Assembly (NCBI GenBank): GCA_026014875.1 | Contig: JAOZHO010000027.1 | Location: 62,001 to 126,000, forward strand | Reading direction: 5' to 3' | From: Candidatus Bathyarchaeota archaeon | GTDB taxonomy: Archaea; Thermoproteota; Bathyarchaeia; TCS64 | Length of the DNA: 64,000 nt | In this document: positions 41,055 to 49,624 of the stretch, piece after piece | Layout: every line of letters begins with the position of its first letter | How positions within the stretch are numbered: position 1 is the first letter of the stretch | Notes under the pieces: generated by a model | What the model saw: only the letters and a program-made list of their open reading frames with translations | What the model was told of the DNA's origin: nothing | Databases searched by the model: none | Program-made: the position numbers and the translations under genes

Positions 41055-41984
41055 CTAAGTTCTGAGGATGGGACAGGTCATGCAGTGGATGCCCCCGTTC
41101 CCCTTCCTCATCTCCTCCCCCGGGATCTGGATGACGTCTATCCCCCGTCTCCTCGCCTCCTCCATCACCCGGGGGTTCCCGGTGTAGTGGATGGCCAGAT
41201 CCCTGTCGAGGGTGAGGAAGTTTGCGGCCATATCGTGCCTCTCCTGGTCGCTGATCTCCAGGAGGTCCCATCCCTCGTCCTTGAGCCACCGGATGTATGA
41301 CCCCTCCCATGTCTCCCCCCGGGTATGGAACACCGCCGGCGCATACTCAAGGGTCTCAGTGTGAACCAGGGCGATCTTCCCGGGGAGCTCGGCGAAGTCG
41401 CCGTCGATGTGGATGTCGTCGGGGGGGACGTTCAGGACGATGAAAGTGTCCGCAACCCCCTTCTCGAACAGGAAATCCCTGATTCCGTCGAGGGCGCCCC
41501 GGGTCGTCCTCTGGCAGAGACCCGCCACCGCCACACGGTCATCCAGGAGGGCGAAGCCTCCCCCCTCGAAGGTCTCGGGTTCTCTGACCCGGTGGCCGAT
41601 GGGGACTCCGATGGCCTCGTGGGCCGCCTCGACGACGGGGGTCTCCCGGCGCCTCGAGGGAAGCCCCATCCGCATCAGGACTGCGCCGGCGTCGGTGACG
41701 AAACTGCTGTCCCTGGTGAAGACGAGGTTGGGGCAGTTCTCCACCTGGGCCGAGAGCCCGGGGTCGTCCCCGAGCAGTGAGCCGATGTCCAGGACCTCGA
41801 TCCCCGCCTCCTCGAGGGCGTCCATCAGGCTCCTGTGGTCTGAGATGAATCGCTGGATGTCTACGGGCTGGTCGAAGTGGTGCTCTACGGGGTTGGAGTT
41901 CGCCAGTTCCAGCTCTTTGCCGGGGTGGTGGACCAGGACCCGTTTCATGGGTCCGCTCTCGGATGTGATTCCGTATCCGGGCAT
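41055..41984 (-). CDS. arginine deiminase/dimethylargininase-like guanidino hydrolase
   Basis: 309 residues, amidinotransferase (GME) fold. Catalytic elements can be placed: NLVFTRDSSFV, the acidic FEGGGFALLDDR (substrate guanidinium Glu), DIHIDGDFAELPGK (catalytic His), and the terminal GNGGIHCMTCPILR with the nucleophile Cys (GGxxCMT). Length and C-terminus follow arginine deiminase/DDAH-type enzymes; the exact substrate (arginine, methylarginine, guanidino acid) is uncertain. The start is ATG 41984. It is divergent from an M24 creatinase-like gene that may act in the same pathway. Confidence 0.8.
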   Translation of the reverse strand: MPGYGITSESGPMKRVLVHHPGKELELANSNPVEHHFDQPVDIQRFISDHRSLMDALEEAGIEVLDIGSLLGDDPGLSAQVENCPNLVFTRDSSFVTDAGAVLMRMGLPSRRRETPVVEAAHEAIGVPIGHRVREPETFEGGGFALLDDRVAVAGLCQRTTRGALDGIRDFLFEKGVADTFIVLNVPPDDIHIDGDFAELPGKIALVHTETLEYAPAVFHTRGETWEGSYIRWLKDEGWDLLEISDQERHDMAANFLTLDRDLAIHYTGNPRVMEEARRRGIDVIQIPGEEMRKGNGGIHCMTCPILRT

Positions 41985-42105
41985 GGAGAGAAACACCGTG
42001 GTCTTTGCTCTTATGGGTTATGCAGGGGATGGTTCCGGCTCGGCTGTGCGACTGTACGATAATTCTAAATCGTGATCGGATAGATGGAGGTGCGAGAGTG
42101 CGTGA

Positions 42106-43302
42106 ATGGTGAAGCTCAGGATCAGCTGGGGCGAGTATCGGAGGAGGATCGCGAGGGTCAGGGAGGTCATGGTGGAGAGGGGGCTCGACGCCCTCCTGCT
42201 CACGAGCGGGAAGAGCATGTTCTACGTCTCCCATTTCACCCACATAACCACCGAGCGCCCCGCCATCCTCCTGATCCCCCCGGACGGGGACCTGATCTTC
42301 CTGGGGCCCCTCCTGGAGGCGGATCACCTGAAGCACCAGACCGGCCTCGTGGGGGAGGTGAGGACCTACCTCGACTACCCGGGGGAGACGCACCCGATAG
42401 ACAAGTTCGCCGAGTGGCTCATCGACCTAGGCTACGGGAAGGCCACGATAGGCGCTGACAACCCCGCCGGGGCCACCGGGGCCATGGGTTACACGGGCCC
42501 CCCGCTCCCCGAGAAGATGCCGGACGCCGAGTTCGAGAGGGCGGGGGACATCATCTGGGCGATGAGGCTCTGCAAGTCGGAGGAGGAGATCGCCCTCATC
42601 AGGGAGAGCGCCAAGTGGGGGAACCTCGCCCACCAGCACCTCCAGGACTATACTGCGCCGGGGACGTGGGACGTCGAGGTGAGCCTCATGGCCAGCCTCG
42701 AAGCGTCATCAGTCATGAAGAAGACCCTAGGCCCCGAGTACGAAACCCTGAAAGGAAGGGCCCCCGCCTCCGCCGGGTTCCGGGGCCAGGTGGGCTGGAA
42801 ATCCGCTATGCCCCACAGCATAGGAATACCCAAGATGATAGCGGAGGGGGACGTCCTGGTCACCGGGGCTGGCTCCGACGTGGGGGGCTACGGGAGCGAG
42901 CTGGAGAGGACCATGATCGTTGGGGAGCCCACGCCCAAGATGGAGAAGTACTTCAAGGTGATGGTGGAGTCCCAGGACGCCGCTATCGAGGCCCTGGGGC
43001 CTGGGGTGAAGTGCAGCGATGTGGACAAGGCGTCGGGGAAGGTGATCCGGGACGCCGGGTACGCGGCCCTCATGAGGCATCACACGGGCCACGGCATCGG
43101 CCTCGAGGGGCACGAGCCCCCCTGGCTGGACATCGGGAACGACGACGAGCTGAAGCCGGGGATGGTGGTGAGCCTCGAGCCCGGGATCTACGAGCTGGGG
43201 TACGCAGGGTTCCGGCACTCCGACACCGCGGTTATCACCGAGGACGGATACGAGCTGGTGACTTACTACCCGAGGGACATCGAGTCCCTCACGATCCTAT
43301 AG
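42106..43302 (+). CDS. M24 family pita-bread protein, metal ligands lost (creatinase-like)
   Basis: 398 residues. N-terminal creatinase/prolidase domain (GLDALLLTSGKSMFYVSHFT) and C-terminal M24 barrel (SAMPHSIGIPKMIAEG, GHGIGLEGHEPPW, SLEPGIYELGYAGFRHSD). In metallopeptidases the motif D-x-G-x4-GYxSDxTRT supplies two Asp; here it is TGAGSDVGGYGSELERT, with Gly for the first Asp and Glu for the second, and the final ED pair is HSD. At least three ligands are altered, so a metal-free enzyme of the creatinase kind fits better than an aminopeptidase. The adjacent guanidino hydrolase supports this. An Xaa-Pro peptidase remains the default name. Confidence 0.75.
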   Translation: MVKLRISWGEYRRRIARVREVMVERGLDALLLTSGKSMFYVSHFTHITTERPAILLIPPDGDLIFLGPLLEADHLKHQTGLVGEVRTYLDYPGETHPIDKFAEWLIDLGYGKATIGADNPAGATGAMGYTGPPLPEKMPDAEFERAGDIIWAMRLCKSEEEIALIRESAKWGNLAHQHLQDYTAPGTWDVEVSLMASLEASSVMKKTLGPEYETLKGRAPASAGFRGQVGWKSAMPHSIGIPKMIAEGDVLVTGAGSDVGGYGSELERTMIVGEPTPKMEKYFKVMVESQDAAIEALGPGVKCSDVDKASGKVIRDAGYAALMRHHTGHGIGLEGHEPPWLDIGNDDELKPGMVVSLEPGIYELGYAGFRHSDTAVITEDGYELVTYYPRDIESLTIL

Positions 43303-43971
43303 ATCTCTCTCGCCCTTCAGGAGCTTCGCCAGCTCGCTGATGTCGAGTTGTTCGGTGTCTTTAGAGTATCCCCCCAGCTTGAACGCGAGCTGCACGGAGT
43401 ATCCCACGGTCACCGCGGAGATTATGGTCCCAATTCCCACGGGTCCCCCGAGGAGGTAGCCGATGACTAAGACGGTTATCTCGATGGCTCCCCGGATATT
43501 GGATACGGGCCTGCCGGTCATCTTTACCAACCCCATCATAAGCCCGTCCCTGGGGCCAGCCCCCAGCCCCACCCGGATGTAGAGAAGGGTGCCCATCCCG
43601 AGGAACGCGACGCTGAGGAATAGCAACCCGAGCTGCCAGGGCAGGGCCTCCGGTAGGGGGATCAGCCCAGAGGCGATGATCCAGTCGATAGATGCCCCGA
43701 CGACGTACATGTTCGCGAAGGTACCGAATCCCGGGGGGAACCCGAGGAGCCACCCCAGGATGAGAACGGCGAGGCCCACAACCTGAGAGACCTCCCCAAG
43801 AGTGAAGGAAGTCATCGCCTCAAGGCCAACGTTGAGCACGCCCCAGGGCATCATCCCCAGCCCGGCGTGGAGGTTGGCGACGATCCCCGCGGAAAATAAG
43901 AAGAGACCCACGAAGAGGGAGGGCATCCGGGCTAGGAAAGCCACCCAGTTCCTCGTGAGATTGCTCGCCAT
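43297..43971 (-). CDS. YczE/YitT-type integral membrane protein
   Basis: 224 residues with six or seven transmembrane helices: MPSLFVGLFLFSAGIVANLH, EVSQVVGLAVLILGWLLGFP, WQLGLLFLSVAFLGMGTLLY and EITVLVIGYLLGGPVGIGTI among them. The conserved loop LGAGPRDGLMMGL and AGLGMMPWGVLNVGL are typical of the COG2364 (YczE/YyaS) family, whose function is not settled. It is convergent with the M24 gene, overlapping by six bases. Confidence 0.8.
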   Translation of the reverse strand: MASNLTRNWVAFLARMPSLFVGLFLFSAGIVANLHAGLGMMPWGVLNVGLEAMTSFTLGEVSQVVGLAVLILGWLLGFPPGFGTFANMYVVGASIDWIIASGLIPLPEALPWQLGLLFLSVAFLGMGTLLYIRVGLGAGPRDGLMMGLVKMTGRPVSNIRGAIEITVLVIGYLLGGPVGIGTIISAVTVGYSVQLAFKLGGYSKDTEQLDISELAKLLKGERDL

Positions 43972-44139
43972 CGACCCGCCTCCCGGTAATGGCGTAGAAT
44001 ATCATCCAGCCCTATTAAAGACCGGCTGAATCATGCCACCGCCTGCGTTTAACATTTCATAGTAGCCATTTTCACCCAGGTCCCTCCCCCAATCCCCACC
44101 TCAATCTATTTAACAGCCCTACCCAGAGCATTCACCGAA

Positions 44140-45489
44140 TTGGGTAAGAGGATCGCGAAGCGGGTCCAGAAGCCCAAGAACGTCTGGATCCGGGAAATGT
44201 TCTCAGGGGACCCCAGGATGGGGTCGGGTCTAGATTACACCAACGACTACCTCAAGATGCAGGCCCCCCCGGGAAGCATCTGCGCAGTATGCAAGGGCTC
44301 CAAGCTCCTCTGCGGGAAGACGAGCTGCCCCGTGGTGGCCCGGGCCGCCTCCCACTTCAACATCTGGAGGAGCATCAAGGGCACCGAGGTCAGCGGCTCC
44401 TCGCCCCCCAGCGTCTTCGTGGGCCGCGTCGGCTACCCCTATGTCAACATCGGGCCCCTGGCGCCCAACCGCTTCGGGGACACATCCATCCTCGACTCCC
44501 CGGAGCGGTGGATGGGCAAATCCATAGATGAGATCATCGACTACCGGAGCCAGCTCGTCAGAGGAATGACCAGGGTCAACGTGCGGAAGCCCGAGAAGGC
44601 GGGGCGCATCCTCGACAGGACCCGGGAGCTCAGCCTCGCGGAGCACTACGTGGAGACCGAGATGAAGCTCAAGAAGCGGCCCCGCCGAAGCTTCAGGGTC
44701 GACGCCGACGTGCAGCCCATCGGGCCCACCGCCCCCCTGGAGCGGATGGAGATAGGCTACATCCGATGGAACAGGGAGATGGAGAAGGCCCATTACGACA
44801 CCGACTTCAAGGCCGCCCCCGCCACCAAGGCCCTCTACCAGGAGGGGGTCCCGGTGACCCAGATCATGAAGGCCTTCAGCATGGGGAGCTTCGGGGTCGG
44901 GAAGAATCGGCGCCTCGTCCCCACACGGTGGAGCATCACCGCAGTCGACGACATCCTGGGGAAGGACATGGCCCGCCAGACCAAGAACTTCCCCCTCATC
45001 AACAACTACGAGATCTACGAGTCCGAATACCTGGGGAACAGGTTCGAGGTCCTCCTGGTCCCCGACGCCTGGAGCTACGAGGCCTACGAGGCGTGGTACC
45101 CGGGCACCGTCTGGAACCCCAGCACCAGCCACGTCGCGATCGTCACTGACTGGGAGGGCTACAACGGCCGGAGTAAGTACGCCTCCATGGGGGGCTGCTA
45201 CTACTCGGGGAGGCTCGCCGTGATGGAGCACCTCACGAAGGTGAGGCGCCAGGCCCGGGTCTTCATCCTCCGGGAGGCCTACCCCGACTACATCCTCCCG
45301 GTGGGGGTCTGGCAGGTCCGGGAGAACGTCAGGAACGCGATGAGGCAGCCGCCCCTGGTCTACGCCACCCTGGACGAGGCCCTGGCGAGGCTCCAGAGCA
45401 GACTCAGCATCCCCCTGGAGCAGTGGATGGACGCCGGTTTCCTGCTGAGGCAGACCATCTCCCAGAGGAAGATCACTGATTACCTCTGA
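44140..45489 (+). CDS. nreA: DNA repair protein NreA with C-terminal PIP box
   Basis: 449 residues, archaeal Nre family. N-terminal cysteine cluster CAVCKGSKLLCGKTSCPV (residues ~48-65, probable zinc site), GSSPPSVFVGRVGYPYVNIG, YRSQLVRGMTRVNV and GSFGVGKNRRLVPTRWSITA are family blocks. The last residues QRKITDYL form a PCNA-interacting box. NreA acts with PCNA in repair of DNA damage such as mitomycin C lesions. The start is TTG 44140. The ~150 bases upstream (43982-44139) hold a promoter only. Confidence 0.92.
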   Translation: MGKRIAKRVQKPKNVWIREMFSGDPRMGSGLDYTNDYLKMQAPPGSICAVCKGSKLLCGKTSCPVVARAASHFNIWRSIKGTEVSGSSPPSVFVGRVGYPYVNIGPLAPNRFGDTSILDSPERWMGKSIDEIIDYRSQLVRGMTRVNVRKPEKAGRILDRTRELSLAEHYVETEMKLKKRPRRSFRVDADVQPIGPTAPLERMEIGYIRWNREMEKAHYDTDFKAAPATKALYQEGVPVTQIMKAFSMGSFGVGKNRRLVPTRWSITAVDDILGKDMARQTKNFPLINNYEIYESEYLGNRFEVLLVPDAWSYEAYEAWYPGTVWNPSTSHVAIVTDWEGYNGRSKYASMGGCYYSGRLAVMEHLTKVRRQARVFILREAYPDYILPVGVWQVRENVRNAMRQPPLVYATLDEALARLQSRLSIPLEQWMDAGFLLRQTISQRKITDYL

Positions 45490-45553
45490 TCCGCTGGATT
45501 TTATGATCAATCCATGAATTATTTACTGGATATGTTAATAGGACCCAGATAAA

Positions 45554-45563
45554 CTTTATAAAT
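45554..45563 (+). promoter_or_regulatory. TATA box of the purine operon
   Basis: CTTTATAAAT at 45554-45563, about 26 bases from the ATG at 45584. This spacing puts the transcription start on that ATG. Nothing else of note lies between 45490 and 45654. Confidence 0.55.
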
Positions 45564-45583
45564 TTAACACATTCATACATATC

Positions 45584-45658
45584 ATGGGATCGCAGGGAGC
45601 CCCCAACATGATTTATACAAGAAATCAACGAGATATCCCCGTGAGGTCCAGGAAATGA
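45584..45658 (+). other. putative leaderless upstream ORF of purS
   Basis: 24 codons beginning MGSQGAPNMIY, at the predicted transcription start, end with TGA (45656-45658) overlapping the purS ATG (45655). It is basic (RNQRDIPVRSRK at the end). Overlap of stop and start suggests translational coupling. It could be an attenuator peptide or a chance frame. Confidence 0.4.
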
Positions 45659-45906
45659 AGTTCAACGCGAAGGTCTATGTCAGCCTAAAGAAGGGTTACT
45701 CCGACCCCGAGGGGGAGACCACCGCCAACGCCCTCAGGGGACTCGGCTACACCGTCGACGATGTGAGGGCCAGCAAGGCCTACGAGGTGTCATTCCAGGC
45801 TGAGGATGAGGAGACCGCGGAGGCGGTCCTCGACGAGATGTGCCGGAGGCTCCTCACCAACCCCACCAAGGACGACTACAGCTTCGAGATCAGGGAAGTT
45901 CGATGA
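45655..45906 (+). CDS. purS: phosphoribosylformylglycinamidine synthase subunit PurS
   Basis: 83 residues: NAKVYVSLKKGYSDPEGETT, NALRGLGYTVDDVRASKAYE and the end SFEIREVR match PurS. It is the small linking subunit of the three-part FGAM synthase (PurS/PurL/PurQ). The ATG overlaps an upstream leader frame; its stop overlaps purL by four bases. Confidence 0.93.
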   Translation: MKFNAKVYVSLKKGYSDPEGETTANALRGLGYTVDDVRASKAYEVSFQAEDEETAEAVLDEMCRRLLTNPTKDDYSFEIREVR

Positions 45907-48275
45907 CCCGCATCACGAGAAGCCCCCACCCCTTCGAGCACCACGAGGTCGACCTCCTCAACGCGAGCGACGACGACCTCAAAGAGATCGCCTCCACCCT
46001 GAGCCTGGGGCTCAGCCTCGACGAACTCCGCCACATCCGGGACGGCTACGTGGTTAGGGAGAGGAAGGCGACGGATCTGGAGCTCCAGACCTACGACCAG
46101 ACTTGGAGCGAGCACTGCAGCCACAAGACCTTCGCGGGGATCATCCACACCCCGCAGGGCACAGTGGACGGCCTCCTCAAGACCTTCTTCATGAGCCTCA
46201 TCGACGAACTCCAGCCCGAGTGGTGCTACAGCGTCTTCGAGGACAACGCCGGGATCGTGGACTTCACCGATGAGGTGGGGATCGCAATCAAGGTGGAGAC
46301 CCACAACCACCCCTCCGCCATAGAGCCCTTCGGGGGAGCCGCCACGGGCCTCGGAGGAGTCATCAGGGATATTCTCGGGGTCTGGGCCGACCCCATCGCC
46401 TGCACCGATGTCCTATGCTTCGGACCTTTGAACTATCCTTATGAGAAGCTCCCTGAGGGGGTGAAGCATCCCCGGTACATCTTCGGTGGCGTGGTGGACG
46501 GCATAGGGAGCTACGGTAACAGCATCGGCATCCCCACGGTGAACGGGGCCACGGTCTTCCACGAGAAATACACCGGGAACGTCGTGGTCTACGCAGGATG
46601 CGTCGGGGTCATACCCAAGGATCAGTACATCCGGGACGTGAAGCCCGGGGACTGCGTGCTCCTCGTCGGGGGCAGGACAGGCAGGGACGGAATCCACGGG
46701 GTCACATTCGCCTCCGCGGAGCTCACCGAGGAGTCCGAGGAGGTCTCCCGGCCAGCGATCCAGATCGCGAACCCCATCGAGGAGGAGAAGATCAAGAGGG
46801 CCCTCAAGGAGGTCAGCGACCGCAAGCTGGGCTCCGGTATCACCGACATCGGGGGTGGGGGGCTCAGCTGCGGGGTCTGCGAGACCGCGGACACGTATGG
46901 GCTCGGGGTCGAGGCCCACCTGGATCGGGTGCCCCTTAAGGCGACGGACATGGCCCCCTGGGAGATCTGGGTCTCCGAGAGCCAGGAGAGGATGCTCCTC
47001 GCCGTCCCCCCGGGGAATCTGGACGAGGTCGTCTCCATCTTTCATGGCGAGCAGGTGGAGACCACTGTCCTAGGTACATACACCGAGACGGGGCAGGCAG
47101 ACATCTACTACGAGGGAGTCATACTCGCCGAGTTGGAGCTGGGATCCCTATTCGACCCTCCGAAGCTCGAGCGCACCACGAACTGGGTTCCACCTGTGCT
47201 CGAGGAACCGGACATCCCGGAGCCAGACGACCTAGGTTCAGTCCTCTTGAGCCTCCTGAGATCGTACAACATCGCGAGCAAGGAGAAGGTGATCCGCCGC
47301 TACGACCAGGAGGTGAAGGGCCAGACCGTGGTGAAGCCCCTCCAGGGCTGGAACGCGGGGCCCAACGACGCCGCCGTATTGAAGCCCCTCGACGACACCT
47401 GGAAGGGTATTGCGATCAGCAGCGGTATCAACCCCCGGTACGGGCTCATAGACCCCTACTGGATGGCGGCCTCCGTCATCGACGAGGCGATCAGGAACAA
47501 CGTCTCCGTGGGGGGGCGCAGGATCTCCCTCCTTGATAATTTCACCTGGGGGAACCCCGAGTACGAGGACCGACTCGGGGGCCTCGTCCTCGCCTCCCGG
47601 GCCTGCTATGACGTTGGGAAGGCCTACGGGACCCCCTTCGTCTCGGGGAAGGACAGCCTCTACAACGAGTCCCCCCTGGGCCCCGTGACCCCGACACTCC
47701 TCATCACGGCCCTGGGGATCGTCCCGGACATCCGGAAGGCGGTGACCATGGACCTCAAGGAGGCCGGGGACGCCCTCTACATCGTCGGGACCACCAAGCC
47801 CGAGCTGGGGGGCTCCGAGTACTATGCACTCCACGGCGAGCTGGGAGCCTCGGTGCCCAAGCTGGAGCCCGAGAAGAACGCCAAGGTCTACGCCCGCCTG
47901 AACGAGGCGATGGACCGGGGCATCGTGAGGGCCTGCCACGACCTCTCCGACGGGGGGTTGGGAGTCGCCTCCGCAGAGATGGCGTTCACCGGAGACCTCG
48001 GCCTCAAAGTCGACCTGTCCAGGGTGCCTGTGTCGGAGGAGATGAGAGACGACTTCATGCTCTACTCCGAGTCCAACGGGAGGCTGCTGGTAGAGGTGTC
48101 AGAGAAGGATTGCGGAGAGTTCGAAGCTCTCATGGGTGACTCGGTATTCGCCCGGATCGGATCAGTGAAGGAGGATAAAACCCTGAGGCTGGAGAAGAAA
48201 GGGGAACTCCTTTTCGAGCTGCCACTAACTAAGCTTATCGGAGCATGGAAGACCCCCCTGGAGGACCCGAGATGA
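45903..48275 (+). CDS. purL: phosphoribosylformylglycinamidine synthase subunit PurL
   Basis: About 790 residues of the small PurL type. YDQTWSEHCSHKTFAG (conserved His region), VKVETHNHPSAIEPFGGAAT (ATP/Mg site), IGGGGLSCGVCETADTYGLG and CHDLSDGGLGVASAEMAF are present, with the internal duplication of the AIR-synthase-like fold. It converts FGAR to FGAM with ammonia from PurQ. ATG 45903 overlaps purS; the purQ start overlaps the stop. Confidence 0.95.
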   Translation: MTRITRSPHPFEHHEVDLLNASDDDLKEIASTLSLGLSLDELRHIRDGYVVRERKATDLELQTYDQTWSEHCSHKTFAGIIHTPQGTVDGLLKTFFMSLIDELQPEWCYSVFEDNAGIVDFTDEVGIAIKVETHNHPSAIEPFGGAATGLGGVIRDILGVWADPIACTDVLCFGPLNYPYEKLPEGVKHPRYIFGGVVDGIGSYGNSIGIPTVNGATVFHEKYTGNVVVYAGCVGVIPKDQYIRDVKPGDCVLLVGGRTGRDGIHGVTFASAELTEESEEVSRPAIQIANPIEEEKIKRALKEVSDRKLGSGITDIGGGGLSCGVCETADTYGLGVEAHLDRVPLKATDMAPWEIWVSESQERMLLAVPPGNLDEVVSIFHGEQVETTVLGTYTETGQADIYYEGVILAELELGSLFDPPKLERTTNWVPPVLEEPDIPEPDDLGSVLLSLLRSYNIASKEKVIRRYDQEVKGQTVVKPLQGWNAGPNDAAVLKPLDDTWKGIAISSGINPRYGLIDPYWMAASVIDEAIRNNVSVGGRRISLLDNFTWGNPEYEDRLGGLVLASRACYDVGKAYGTPFVSGKDSLYNESPLGPVTPTLLITALGIVPDIRKAVTMDLKEAGDALYIVGTTKPELGGSEYYALHGELGASVPKLEPEKNAKVYARLNEAMDRGIVRACHDLSDGGLGVASAEMAFTGDLGLKVDLSRVPVSEEMRDDFMLYSESNGRLLVEVSEKDCGEFEALMGDSVFARIGSVKEDKTLRLEKKGELLFELPLTKLIGAWKTPLEDPR

Positions 48276-49087
48276 AGCGGGAAGAGATAGACGTCCTCCT
48301 CATGAGGGCTCCGGGGACCAACTGCGACCTCGAGACCGTCCGGGCATTCAGGGACCTCGGGGTCCGGGCCCACCTCGTCCACAGTCAGAGGGTCTTCAAG
48401 GCCAAGAACCTCCTCGACTACGATATTCTCGTCTTCCCCGGGGGCTTCAGCTACGGGGACTATGTCAGGAGCGGCGCCATCTGGGCCAAGGAGATGGAGT
48501 ACCGCATCGGGAAGGAGATAGCGGAGTTCGTGGACACGGGGCGCCCAGTCATCGGCATCTGCAACGGGTTCCAGGTCCTCGTGGAAACAGGGTTCCTCCC
48601 CGGCTTCGAGGGCAGGAGCCCCGAGCCCCAGGTCGCCCTAGCGAACAACAGCCACGGCTACCAGAACCGCTGGATTCGGATGAAGAATATCGGGAAGGGG
48701 AACTGCGAGATGCTCAGGGGGGTCCCCGAGGGCCAGGTCATCGCGTGCCCCGTCGCCCACGGGGAGGGCCGGTTCATCATGCCCCAGGACAAGACCGAGG
48801 AATGGCTGGAGAGGCTCTACGACCAGGATCAGCTCGTCTTCAGGTACGTCAAGGGGGACGGTGGCTACGCTGAGGGCTCCTGGCCCGAGAACCCCAACGG
48901 GGCGTACCATGACATTGCTGGTATCTGCAATCCCGAGGGGAATGTCCTGGGGTTCATGCCCCACCCTGAGAGGGCTTACTTCGGCTACCTGATGCCCGAG
49001 TGGACCAAGAAGGGGAGGCCCGACGAGTACGGGGACGGCAGGGTATTCTTCGAGTCCATCGTCCGGTACGTGGAGGCTAGGTTCTAG
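48272..49087 (+). CDS. purQ: phosphoribosylformylglycinamidine synthase subunit PurQ
   Basis: 271 residues, class I glutamine amidotransferase. VLLMRAPGTNCDLETVRAF, VFPGGFSYGDYVRSGAI, GICNGFQVLVETGFLPGFEG with the nucleophile Cys, and the C-terminal GFMPHPERAYFGY with the catalytic His and Glu. It supplies ammonia to PurL. Start at ATG 48272 (ATGA with the purL stop) rather than 48245, which lies inside purL. The 3' end overlaps convergent purE by 11 bases. Confidence 0.95.
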   Translation: MKREEIDVLLMRAPGTNCDLETVRAFRDLGVRAHLVHSQRVFKAKNLLDYDILVFPGGFSYGDYVRSGAIWAKEMEYRIGKEIAEFVDTGRPVIGICNGFQVLVETGFLPGFEGRSPEPQVALANNSHGYQNRWIRMKNIGKGNCEMLRGVPEGQVIACPVAHGEGRFIMPQDKTEEWLERLYDQDQLVFRYVKGDGGYAEGSWPENPNGAYHDIAGICNPEGNVLGFMPHPERAYFGYLMPEWTKKGRPDEYGDGRVFFESIVRYVEARF

Positions 49088-49520
49088 CCGCCCTCTTCCG
49101 GCGGTACTCCACCAGTTTTTCGCTTAAACCCTCGTCGGAGAGGGCTAGAATCTCGATGGCCAGCAGCGCCCCGTTCCTGGAGTTGTCGATCCCGACGCAG
49201 GCCACGGGGACCCCTGGGGGCATCTGGGCGATGGATAGGAGGGAGTCGATTCCCCCGAGCTTTGCGTCCTTGGGGACGCCGATCACAGGCTTGAGGGTGT
49301 GGGCCGCGATGAAACCGGGAAGAGCCGCCGATAGCCCCGCGACGGCGATGTAGACCGAAGCTTCCGACGCCTCGATGTACTCCCGGAGGGCTTTCGGGCT
49401 CCTGTGGGCCGAGTAGACCTGGTAGTCGTAGTCGACCCCGAACTCTTTGAGGACTGCCTCGGCCTTGTCTCCGATCTCTTGGTCGGAGGTGCTCCCGATG
49501 ATAAGCGAGACCCTGGACAT
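49077..49520 (-). CDS. purE: N5-CAIR mutase PurE
   Basis: 147 residues: SLIIGSTSDQEIGDKAEAVL, YSAHRSPKALREYIEASEA, VAGLSAALPGFIAAHTLKPV, IGVPKDAKLGGIDSLLSIAQ and MPPGVPVACVGIDNSRNGAL. The SGSxSD entry and SAHR motif identify PurE. It carries out a carboxylation-step rearrangement to CAIR, the step before PurC. ATG 49520. It is on the opposite strand from purSLQ with the 3' ends overlapping, so antisense interaction of transcripts is possible. Confidence 0.93.
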   Translation of the reverse strand: MSRVSLIIGSTSDQEIGDKAEAVLKEFGVDYDYQVYSAHRSPKALREYIEASEASVYIAVAGLSAALPGFIAAHTLKPVIGVPKDAKLGGIDSLLSIAQMPPGVPVACVGIDNSRNGALLAIEILALSDEGLSEKLVEYRRKRAART

Positions 49521-49624
49521 TTTCGAACTCCTAGTTGCATGAGGAGACATAATAAGACTGCCCCATGGGCTTTGGTCTTATGTTTATATGTGGAGTGATT
49601 CAAAGTCTTCATTGTGTGACCGGA

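Noticed and set aside
44230..45510. Long open frame on the minus strand opposite nreA
   Set aside because: High GC at third codon positions makes long open antisense frames; the translated sequence is Val/Gly/Asp/Leu-rich without motifs, whereas nreA on the plus strand is complete.
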